This document shows positions 11,894 through 22,640 of a stretch of DNA of 64,000 nucleotides, piece after piece. The notes under the pieces are model-generated. The model searched no databases. It saw only the letters and a list, made by a program, of their open reading frames with translations, and had not been told where the DNA came from. Both the position numbers and the translations under genes were made by a program. Within the stretch, counting starts at the first letter, position 1. Each line of letters opens with the position of its first letter. Source of the DNA: Aldrovandia affinis (lineage: Eukaryota; Chordata; Actinopteri; Notacanthiformes; Halosauridae); assembly GCA_029706075.1 (NCBI GenBank), contig JAINUG010000088.1, forward strand, positions 1,346,001-1,410,000, read 5' to 3'.

Positions 11894-12667
11894 TACATAG
11901 GATACTGTAAACCGGAAACACAGAACTCACGCGCGACTAACGAAACCATCGCCATTTTTCTCTCTCACCACATCAAGCAAAAGGTTGCACTCTCTCCCTC
12001 TGAACAGCACCTCAACCAAGAGGACGCATCGAAAGAAGCACTCTCTCAAGTGTGGGGCATGCGAGAATAAAAGTTATCTGAACAGCAACCACAACAGAGA
12101 GCTATCTCCAGAGAGCTAGCCGCAAGCCACGCTAATTCGTGAAGAGCTGTGACAGCATACAGCTAGCAATATTGGACATCCTGGTGATACAGAAGCGGGC
12201 AGCTCCCTTTGTCAATAAAACTTTGAGGCCTAGAAAAAGAACCAGAGACTTCACGGCAACCGTGAACAGTTGTGAGGAACACAGCTAGGAAAAATCGGAC
12301 TCGTTGAAGACTTTGTGACTGGACTTCCCACAGCTCTTCAGAAACATGCATGCATCGAACCCCGCGGACCGTGGAGCAAACGAGACAAAAGTACGCTGTA
12401 ACAACTGGGCATAGACACAGCATAACTTAGCAACAGACTGTTTATATTCGTGACAATGTATTATCTATTGTAATCTTAATATAAAAAAGAAAGAATTGTG
12501 TTTTTAATTAATTTCCACATAAATTGTTTTCACCAACTTGAATTATGAACTAAGGTTCCTGACAGTGAATTCAGCCCATATTATTAAATTACTTCGCAAT
12601 AAACATTGCATCTGTGACTTAGACTCTCGTCAAACTGTTTTTACTCCTCATTATCAATGAATTGATG
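11894..12667. other. Unassigned stretch between hAT and SINE
   Basis: No coding sequence of a known family. The 12060-12430 part contains AATAAA-like motifs and looks compositionally different from neighbours, but I found no paired ends that would define an element. Confidence 0.3.
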
Positions 12668-12962
12668 ATTGTTTAAGATTTTTTTCCCGTTTTTCTCCCA
12701 ATTTAGTGCCCAATTATACCCCTACTTATTTAAATTTGCCCTCCCCACACGAATTTGCCGCTTGTCTCTACGAGGCCAGGTAATTCTCCGAAGGCAGTGA
12801 ACTCAGTTTCCTTCAAGACGGAATTCAAGACCCATGTTCTGCTGTCACCCTTGCGTGCTTCTCAGCAAATTTGTGCCGGCTCACCCTCCACCCTCCACCT
12901 GGGGCGGACAGCCAAACACTGCCCCCTTTCAGGGCTCCAAACAAGGGCCGGTCCAATACATT
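12668..12962 (-). mobile_element. tRNA-derived SINE, head-truncated (family A)
   Basis: Shares the body and tail of the SINE copies at 34387, 38391, 41572 and 48610. On the plus strand it shows the T-rich tail, CTCCCAATTTAGTGCCCAAT and the conserved TGGGGCGGACAGCCAAA block. The tRNA-like head with A and B boxes is missing, so the copy ends within the body. Confidence 0.7.
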
Positions 12963-13159
12963 TTAAAAAGACACATAGGGGGAAACTATGTACCCCACAG
13001 GCCTGTCTTTTATGCTCTATTCAAAAGCACAGCTTCTGACATCTTTGACACCATAAGACACCATAATGCTTGTGGGAATCAAGTTACCTTAAAGTTTAGT
13101 TTTTTTTTTGTTACAAAGAGAAACCTGAAAACAATCTAAAGGTGAATCAAAATCTAAAG

Positions 13160-14249
13160 TAGGGGTGCCAAGGTATGAGTTTGTGATGGTATAATAATCA
13201 TCCTGAAAAATACTGTGGTAATCGTGTTACCGTGGTATCAATGAGTAATATAAATACACTGATATAAATTCAGTAAATCACCCAATATTAGCGTGTATGT
13301 ACATCCACCCCTGAATTCACGTGCCCCAATGTTTACTGATTATTATTCAATACACGAATGTTAGGTCTTCAACCTAATGACTTGTAAATATATTTATAGA
13401 AATTTTAAAAGTAAAGTCAGATTTCTTGAGATTATAAAAACAAAGCATAATGTTTTAGCTTGCTAGTTGGTTATCTGCCTCATTGGTGTAACAATATCCA
13501 TTAGGGTGTAAATTAATTGGCTAGTTTTATGTAGCGGACTATTCAAGGCTAGGTTAGCAAGTTAACTAGTTAGCTACCTATGTAATATAAGCAGCTTGAC
13601 TACGCCGTTATGTGCCTTGCTGATACATATGAGAAAAAGTTATGTTCTTCTGAGAAAAGCTGAAGATGTAGGCTATATCTTTAGATTTTTAGAATAAGCC
13701 AAAATGGCTAACGTTTGCTAGTAATCAATGAGTATGAATGAAGTCTACAGAAAATGTAGCCTATACTGTAGCTAAAATATTTTGCAATTGTCTCATGTTT
13801 TTGAAAAAGAAAACTTTCTATGTACATATAGCCATTCTATGAGTAGCCAATTCTAGAATAGGATTTTGTTCTATTAAAGTACATTTTCAAAGATAAGATT
13901 GTTAGTTAATCAACCTGCTCACCAGCCTCAGAGAGCACCACCCCGCATTGTTTGAGCTTTCTTAAAATGGCAATTATTGTCTTGAACCCGACGAAATATT
14001 AACAAAATAAAATGCATGAAGTGAGCTGCTGAATCTCAAGCTAGAAACACACGTTACCGTAGCAACTTCATAAAACCTTGGAAAGTCAGTAAAAGCTTGG
14101 AGTGCTTACGCAACTTTTAGTTCGAAACATATTAAATGAGTGGAATTATTTTATATCAAATAACATGATATACCACCAACTCGGCTATGTTTATGGCATG
14201 ATAACCATCAATTCTGATACCGTGGTATACTGGTACTGTGACATCCCTA
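13160..14249. mobile_element. Non-autonomous hAT element, about 1.1 kb
   Basis: Bounded by perfect 8-bp duplications ATCTAAAG (13152-13159 and 14250-14257). The left end is TAGGGGTGCCAAGGTATGAG and the right end, read inward on the other strand, is TAGGGATGTCACAGTACCAG. The subterminal repeats ACCGTGGTAT also occur on both sides. No transposase blocks were seen, so it depends on a partner element for mobility. Confidence 0.85.
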
Positions 14250-14547
14250 ATCTAAAGGTGACATTACTTGATATTTGCCCTACATTGCTAACATTAAGTT
14301 GCAAGTCTGAAAGTCTTAAAGTCAAAGTATTCTGGAGAGAAGCAATTACAGTTGGCATCCAGTGAAGAAAGCAGAGTAAACAAACAATGTTTTAGGCAAA
14401 ATAAAAATGTTCTGAAGCTGGCGGCACTCACTAAGAGCACAGATAGTGCCTGCCTGTATGTCTGTGTGTGTGTATGCGTGTCTGTTTCTAACTCACATTA
14501 GAAACTCTGAGTTACGGACTGAATGGTCAACTGAACATGGTATGAAC

Positions 14548-15085
14548 TAGGGGTGTGACGGTATACCACGATATTAAAATATGAAATAGTACTATCATAA
14601 GCTTAACGTAATACCGTGATAGTAAATCACGTGGCAAACGCTATTTTCATACAGGGAAATAAAGAATATATCAACGGTTACCCTAGTAAAATGTCTAAAT
14701 AACCCATTACATAATATAATACAACCTCTTTGGCTGTTCTTGCATCTTGTTTTGTTTACAACGTGATTGCACACGTGCAAAGAGCTCCCTCGCATTTCAC
14801 AACCCTGGTAGGTAGCTAGCTACACGGCATAAAACTCAGTTTGCAGTCCCTTATAAATCTTGCGATGTCCGACGATGATTCCGATGCTGAGGTGGTCTGT
14901 AATGATGAATTATATCCCCCCAAAAGCGAGCTTGTTCATCTGTGTGGATTCACTTTGGATTCAGAAAAAATATGGTGTTGTTGAGAACGGATCTCCCATC
15001 TGTAGAGACTGTGGGAAACAATGGCCAGAGGAGGGAACACGTCAAACCTTGCATTCCACCTGTTATGCCACAATGGTGAGCATTT
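14548..15085 (+). mobile_element. hAT 5' fragment with BED zinc finger
   Basis: The left end is TAGGGGTGTGACGGTATACC, a common hAT terminus. The plus strand then encodes a BED-like finger: KYGVVENGSPICRDCGK, followed one frame over by GGNTSNLAFHLLCHN. The finger is therefore split by one frame change near 15020. The coding block ends at a possible splice donor (ATGGTGAGC at about 15072). No right terminus was found nearby, so the element is truncated. Confidence 0.6.
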
Positions 15086-15664
15086 AACAGAAAAATTTCA
15101 TACTTTCCAATTAAAATCTAAATACCATCAACATTAGACATTGAAACAGGTCTCAGCACAATTGCTAAATGTAATGTAGGAAAATCTACAGCATTTAAAA
15201 TAACAGCCAGAACAAAATCAAGAGGCCAAAGACAGCAGGTCATTGAATTAATTCAGAAATCCAACGTAGAGAAATAATAATGAATGTTCTAATGAGATCT
15301 CTATTTCCACTGGTTTGATTACTGGCTGATTTCAAGCTCAGTAGCTACAAAATTAGTAGCCTCCTTAAAAAATAAGGCTACAGTAATGCAAGTAACGATT
15401 CCAATCAATAAAAGGATTGAAAAAATGCATGTCAATGTTTCAGAGTTATGAATATTTCAGTTCCAAACGATGCGTTTCTGTCTCAGAGGTTCTACTGTAT
15501 ATGTATGCCTGTGTACACGTGTGGGTTCCAGCATACAGAGAGGAGCTCCAGGAAGCCTGTACTGTCCCTTCAGCCCTGGGACTTTAACCCAGCACTCAAA
15601 CACACTGAGTTTATAAAGTCTATGCAGCTATAAAGACATGTTGCTATACTGTATTTTACTAGGG

Positions 15665-16002
15665 CAGGGGTTCCCAAATTTAGCTAATCACAAGGCCCCC
15701 TAAAATGCCCACCCTCTGTCTCAGGTCCACCACCTCAAAATCCACAACACGTTGCAATGCAGTGGCTATTTAATATTATATTATACATCTATGAACATGT
15801 ATTTAGCACAGTGTAAATATGCAATGACCAAAAAAACACTTTTTTTTAAACCAGGTCAATATTATCTGAAGTTTAAATTATGTAATTTATGAAATACAAA
15901 AAAAAAAAAAAAAGGGAAAATATTTTCCCATTTTGTTGAGGAACCCCTGGGACTCCTTTGCGGACCTCCAGGGGTCCCCGGACCAGAGTTTGGGAACCGT
16001 TG
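15665..16002. mobile_element. hAT-type mini-element (CAGGGGTTCCCAAA ends)
   Basis: The left end CAGGGGTTCCCAAATTT pairs with the right end, whose reverse complement is CAACGGTTCCCAAACTCTGG. The 338-bp interior is non-coding. The flanking 8-mers are only partly alike (TACTAGGG and TATAAGGA), which suggests an old insertion. A fragment of the same family lies near 46855-46905. Confidence 0.6.
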
Positions 16003-19000
16003 TATAAGGAAAGTAAACCACAAAGCAGAACTCCGTGGGTCATCAAAGCCAACAAAGCTGACTGTGGGTCAACAGCATGGCTGTATGAGGATGCAGCCTG
16101 GTGCTACAATGACGGCACTCGCATGGCAGCTTCATTCCTTCACGAAATATTAAAATCTTCGCTCTTGTAATGTATCATGCCCCACCTTGTACAGTGCTGA
16201 TAATTGCTCCAATGAGAAACCAGATTTGGCAGTGGTTATTAAACATGTTTGAATTCCTCCCAAGTGTTCGCTGAGTAGCCCTTTCAGGAGCAATAAACTA
16301 CCAACCTCCAATGAAAAACAACCCTATCGTGATGCTCAATAATGTGTTTATTAAAATCTGCAAACATTTAATAGAAAAGATTGGTGGCTTAGTAGATTAG
16401 TGTCACAATTAGTGTTTTAATTAGGCTTGGCTGGATTCAACTGTTTTAAAAAATTGATCATTAATTGGTCAATTAATTCATTAATTGATTAATTACATTT
16501 TTTAAATATTTATTTTCTGACATAGCGAACATTATTCTTTTTTTAAATAAAGATTACATTTTTATGAAAATCCTCTTTATAAAAGGCCATCTGTAGGAAC
16601 TTCAGTGCAAAGGCAGTTGACGAAATAAGCTCACGAAGGCACAAATCAATGCTGTTTTTAATCACATCATCCACCAACACTCTGGGCAGGTCTGAGTAGC
16701 CTTCTCGACACCCAAACGCATTAATAGCTCTATGAAAAGGCAGCACCTGTTTTGACCTTCTTTGCTTTGTGGTAAACACACTTTGCCGAGAACCTGCCCT
16801 TGTATTTTACACTTATGTGCAAGACAGAGAATCCCAGACCATTTCAGACAAGCCAAGCCGCAAGTCTTGTCCTGGCCCAGAGCTGACCTGGCTAAAAAGG
16901 GCAAGCTGGTACTCCTCTGAAAATCGTGAACATAACCTCTGGGCCATTTTGGCACGAGGAGGTTCACAGGCTCCCTTTGGCCAGCGCTGGGCAGGGCAAG
17001 CACCGCTCAAGCTGAACGTCGTTCTCTGGTGTTCCATTTGGTAAACAAATGGTTGAGAGGCCACACCTCTTTTCACAGGCATGTGGCAAATGGGAGCTGC
17101 TGTTCACGAGCCGGAACACAAAACCAATTGGTGAGGCAGGCACAGGGATTGAAGTGAGACGCGCCATTACAGAAAAGGCATCAAAGGCCAGAGTCATCAC
17201 ACGGACACTGGTGCATGACATGCTCTTGGAAGACACTGCAGCTGAGAACAGTATCAGTGCAACTGTTCGAACGCAGCCTGATACATTCTGGGGCCAGCCA
17301 AATCCCCATTCCACATGGTATTAGCTCGATTCCAAAGCTAATGTCAGCTAACGTCAGAACCAAATCCATCTCAGTGGTCTGCATACAATGCTATAACAAC
17401 TGTTGTAAGAAAGTAAATCAAGCTTGTCTTTTCCTTTCTTTTTACTCATGCAAAAGGTGAAAGGACTGGTGATTAGCATCATTATGTAAAGAGCCTTCTG
17501 CTGAGGCCAATGTTGAGAAAGAGAGGAAATTCAGTAAACGGTCAATTGTATCACTGCCATCCCAGAATTTATGGGTCAGGTGAAAACCATTCTTTTGATG
17601 AATGATGCTCCCTGTAAGGTTGAAACCCACAGTACTGAATCAACATTTATTTTTTGAACAAACTATGTGTACTGAACCACATAATCGCTTTTTCTCCTGC
17701 TGGAACTGAAGCAACCAGGTAGTTACTGCAGACAAGTGTAACAAAAACCCAGCAAATTAGAATTTAACAGTCCCTTTAAAACCCAGTGAATGTTGATAAA
17801 CATTTTTTTTTAAACTCATATTAGATGTGATGCCCAAAAGCTTTAACCCCTGCAAAATAGTTTTCCATTGCACTATATAGAATTGGGTATACACAGACAC
17901 ACACACACAGAGACAGGTAATTATTTTAACATCCAGTGGTCTGTCACCAGTCAGTACATTTAAAACCATAAGATTACTTGGAGGCACTAAGCTGACAGCA
18001 CACTGGCTACATTGGGACTTTGTCTGTAATCAAGCCTGTCCATCACTGACTTCATGATTTGTGCCCCACAAGCTCAGACAGACTGTGTCTCTGTCTTCAG
18101 GGCAATCGCTCATGGCTAAGCCATACTACCACTGATTTCAGTGTGGCTGAGCAAAGCTCCACTTCCACGAGAAACACTTAAAAACACAAAATGTTAGCAA
18201 ACACGACCGAAAAAATCTCTAGTTTCAAAGACTATTAGCTGTAATTGGCTAATAACGGATGAACGGACGCTGCACAGCCTTCTATTTTCCGACATTCATC
18301 GCACCAAGTCAAGGTTCAACGTTACTTTATGCCCTAAAGATGCGTTCAGACTGCTGAAACAGTCCGATTACTCTCTGCATCGTTGTGTAGTTGCACGAGC
18401 TGCTTCGATTGATTTAGTCACTTGTATAGCAATCATGCATGCGGCACAGTCCACTAGTGTACACTATTCGGCAGCGCATCTATTAGCTGGCAAATACGGG
18501 CATTTTATTAAGAGGCAGTTCATTCCTCCAGCTTGCGCTGACAGTGCGCAAATACTACAGCCACAAGCTTGTGTCACGCCCCCCTACTGCCACCAGCCTA
18601 GCATACGCAGTTACAAAAACCATTTCTATGTCTTGTCTTCCACGCTTCGCTAAAAGGTTCTCCCTCCCTCCCTCCTATATACAAGAATAAAAAATATTCA
18701 CGTGCATTAACGTTCAGTACAGTGACTGCGTCCATCGACGTCGTACCTTCTGTTCGTTTACGAAATGGGCTTGTCAGCCGAGGTCCATTACAGGTCTTGC
18801 ACAGGGTTGCGTTAACTTAGCAGAATCAAGTTTAGTCTGAAGCGAAATTACCTAATGTTACCACGACGATCATTTACCTACTATTCAAATACAAATAGTA
18901 CGTACGTTGCAACTTCCTCTGTGCTGATTTGGTCAAATATCGGGTTACATGCAATTAACCTTATAGTTGTGATACATGGCAGTTCGATAGGTTCCTTTAA

Positions 19001-20052
19001 GATAACCAATTTGCTAGTGCTGGTTAAAAATTGTTATGGTCAACTTGAAGACATTCAGATCTGCTAAATAGCGAAGACCAGCAATTTCACTAACATTATA
19101 CTTTACACCTATAACGTTACACTTGGGGTGAATAAACAAGACATCGATGCCAATGTGTCGATTTTTGAAAAGGTGGTTGCTAACGAACTGTTACAAAATA
19201 GTTTACATAACGTTAGTGCACACAGTCGTATGTGACGTTTAGCGAATACAATGCCAGTGGGATGTGGTGTGTGCAGCAGTTCGCAAACTTACCTGCCCAC
19301 TAACGTTATCGTTTAGTTCCCAACCTGGCCAGTACACTGCACACTGGTACAATGGTACTGGCCAGAGTCACATCATTGACAGTGAGCCGGCTAACTCTCC
19401 AATCAAGTCAGTGCAGATATTAAACGTGCAATACTCGTACAACTAGCGAGCCAAGACAAAAATCAACGCAATAAGAAACCAAAATCCGAATTGCCGTGAC
19501 CGATGCTTCGTTGCCTAGCGGTTTCGCTAACTTGACAAAGTTCCACGGATTACCCAGCTAGTGCGACTAACATGACATCGAGCTTAAATTAGTTAGCAGC
19601 CTAACTAGTAACGTAGCTAAAGTTACTGTTGATCCATCAATAAGTTAACTATGTGTGCTAGCTAACTAGGCTATGACGTTAGCTATAATTAGGTAATCAT
19701 GAAACCATGACATACGTTAACAGTTGTTTAATTAGCAAGCTAGCGTACTAAATTAACTAGGTAACGTCAGAAACAGGTCAATTATGGAGTTAAGGTAACA
19801 AATTAAATGAGCCCCAAAAACAGATTCAACCACGTCGTGTAACGTTAGTGAGCGATCTTAAGTATACTAACAGTTAGCCCAACGCAAAACACACACAGAC
19901 ACAGCTAAATCCATGAGAATGCAGCTAACGTCAGCTGCCCAACACGGTAACTAGCAAGGCAGCTAGCTAACCAAAACGAATAACGGTGCAGCTAACCAGG
20001 AAATGCGTCTTTCGGCCAAAATTGGGAGTGATTAAACACGGGCCTTCCTTAC
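16003..20052 (-). other. crebbp: crebbp intron 1, mostly unique sequence
   Basis: This follows the splice donor of crebbp exon 1 on the minus strand. I see no coding exon, including none of the DFGSLFDLE block expected at the start of exon 2. The 18.8-20.0 kb part is dense in TAACGTTA/GCTAGCTAAC motifs and contains many CpGs, continuous with the promoter-side composition. Confidence 0.6.
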
Positions 20053-20140
20053 CTGGACCATCAGACGCGGATAGAGCAGGTGAATTCAGCTTCGGTCGCT
20101 TTGGATTGGGAGGTCCGACATCCAGCAAGTTTTCAGACAT
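20053..20140 (-). CDS. crebbp: CREB-binding protein (CBP), first coding exon
   Basis: CBP is a nuclear lysine acetyltransferase and transcription coactivator. The 88-bp exon encodes MSENLLDVGPPNPKRPKL then NSPALSASDGP plus one base. Vertebrate CREBBP starts MAENLLDGPPNPKRAKLSSP and EP300 starts MAENVVEPGPPSAKRPKLSS, so the start codon is clear. The NPKRPKL motif is the N-terminal basic nuclear-localisation-like patch. The exon ends in a GTAAGG donor in phase 1; the human first exon also ends in phase 1 with one codon fewer (85 coding bases). The call of crebbp over ep300 rests on ENLLD and PPNPKR. Only this exon is inside the window; the protein's catalytic and binding domains lie beyond the left edge. 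Confidence 0.93.
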
Positions 20141-21000
20141 GGTTCTGGACTAGGATTGATACTTAAATAACTTGGGAAAATTAACAAAAATCCTTCCAGA
20201 CAGGCTGTAGCTAGGATCAATCCAATAAATCCGTAGGTTTTCTTTCTCGCACCACTCCGTTTAGAAGAAAATAATTAGCTAGCTAGCCAGCTAGCAAGGT
20301 AAATGCTTCAAAAAAATAGCAACAGCGCCCCGCTCCGCCATTCACCCCATGATAATCCAACACCCAACACCCACATTATTATCATTAATAATTACCCCCG
20401 ATGAAAATTATTTTATTACGAAAAATAAAGTAAAAAAATAATTTTAAAATAATACATAAACTGAATTTTCGGTCCCTTGCCGTCACAAGCCGTTAGCTTC
20501 GCATCTTTACACAACCATTTTTTCTGAGGGCAATTTAATTGCATAAAATTCCATTTCTGTCTGTAATAAAATGCAAGACTGAGAAAAAGTAATTTATGTG
20601 GCGATTTCGTCCCTTCGCCACTGTCTCCCGGTAAACAATATGGATAGGAACGGTGATATGGAGAGAAGCGGCGCTTTCTGAAGGGGAAATCAGATATACT
20701 GGGGGTTTTCTAACCGACGAAAACCGATCCAATCCTCGTTTTTTCGCATGAAATCTCTTCGAAAGTGTATAAGCCTTCTATTTTCAGCGGAACAACCCCG
20801 TTTGACCTCGGTTTGGGTGGCCTATTATTAAATAAAAAATAATACTCTCCCGAAATCCTGATTCCGAGCCGCGACAAGATGGCGGCTGTTGATTCCTTCG
20901 ATACAAAAAAGTTTTTTTTTCTTTTTCCAGATAGACTGTGGAGGGGGAGGGGCTGCGCATTCACGCCCTACGCAAACCCTTGCTCCACCGTACGTCACAC
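20141..21000 (-). promoter_or_regulatory. crebbp: crebbp 5' leader and CpG-rich promoter region
   Basis: Sequence upstream of the crebbp ATG is locally CpG-rich (20590-21010) compared with the AT-rich flanks. It contains AAGATGGCGGC at 20876-20886, a consensus YY1 site typically located just downstream of start sites of housekeeping promoters. The first ATG of a 64-codon plus-strand open frame is embedded in this motif, so transcription away from crebbp is possible. No TATA box is obvious. The start site itself cannot be placed by eye. Confidence 0.55.
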
Positions 21001-22640
21001 GGAATTTGACGAAGACATTTCTACAGACGGAAAAGCCCGAAGGTTGAAAATATTTATCTGTACTTATTACTAATATCTATTGGCTGAGGAAGGGACATTT
21101 TTTGTTCATTTTATTGCCTCTTGGAAGCACGTGTTGGCTGGCATTTATTTGAGTAAAATGAATCCGCACAAAGCCTACATTTGCATCCGCAATTACATTT
21201 GCTTTGTGCAGTTACTACAGGTTCAGAATGTTCTTCAATTGCTACATGTTTCCAAATTGACAAAAGAACAACTCAGACATTTTTGACAGTATCTTATATT
21301 GGACAATTTCCACATACAAATTACATGGACATCTGTACTCAGATAATTTGTTAAGTAAAGCAAGAGATTAAATCATAAGAAATATTTTTATACGTTTTCT
21401 CATGTGGCACAGTCAATGTTCAAGGGTAGTTGAATTGCTTCAGTACATAACAAGCAGCTTTAAAAAATGATATTAAATAAAATATAAAATAAAATAAAAT
21501 CCATGTAAGACACTGCACAAAGGGGTGTTTGCCAAGCAAATCAATGACAACAGACCCACACCAAAATGTAGTCGTTGATCACAAAGCATTGCCAGTTTCA
21601 TATTTTGTCTAATTAATGAATGTGGCACTTTCAAAATTTGCTGTTTATTCCCGCTTTTGAACAAGACAGCTGTAGATTTATTCACTGGGGCAAATGCAAT
21701 GACAGAATACACATGCAATATTGTGGTGCTAATTAACAATCACAGCTCTATAAAAATAGTTTCAAGTATCCATTACAAGCCCTCAATCTGTTGCTCAATC
21801 AATGATCACACATTAGAAGCTTTGGAGAAGGACCAATTCAGAGAGCAATGCCAGTGTGATAAATAGGAGACATTGGAACATACTATATATGTGATGTGGA
21901 TAGACACTGCATACATAATAAAAGGGACTCCAACCACTCTACAGCATTCCCTAAGGAAAGAGAAAGCCGGGCAGCCAAAAGAGCAACTGGAGATGTTCCA
22001 CTCAACAGGACCCGGGGTGCCAAACTCAATTCCTGGAGGCCTACTGGTGTGTATGCTGGAACTTCATCCAACCTGTTATCCTGATTTAATCATCCTTAAT
22101 TAGCTCATTAGCAGTGTACAATTTATGCCCGTACAGTTTCCCTTAATACACTGTGGCAAAACATTACAATCGCAGGGCTTTTGGGCTGTCCCAAAGCTAA
22201 ACCAAATAAATGATTGGGGCAAGTTAAGAAATTAATTAATAATAGTTGGAGCAAAATAAATAAATAAAACCTAACATAAACACTGACCTTACAGGACCTG
22301 AGATTGAGCAAAAACAATGAGGGGGCTCACCCAGCAAGAGGCTGCTACCCCCTAGAGGGACAATGAGAATTAAGCCAAATAAGCATATCCATTTTACAAA
22401 CAATATGTTCCCATTCACATAAAAATAGTTTTATTTGTTTCTGGTGTATCTTTCTTTTTTGAGCATTACCATGGATTGGTGTAAGCACTTAATAAATACA
22501 CAGTATAATGCATGCAATACACAAGATCAGTCTGGATCTTCAAAGTTTATAAACTTCAGATGCAGTCCTGGGTAAAACTGAGTGATGTTGTCTGTTCTCA
22601 CGGCAGGCCCTGACTGACTCAATTTCCAATGTGCATTCAC
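21001..22640. other. Intergenic stretch, crebbp upstream side
   Basis: AT-rich with no recognisable coding exon. At about 22008-22060 there is a single hAT-like end (GGGGTGCCAAACTCAATTCC followed by TGGAGGCC) without a matching partner. Nothing else identified. Confidence 0.4.

Noticed and set aside
12060-12640. Segment with AATAAA-like hexamers that might be a terminal-repeat fossil
   Set aside because: I could not find paired ends, a primer-binding-like site or any coding block beside it, so no element class can be supported.
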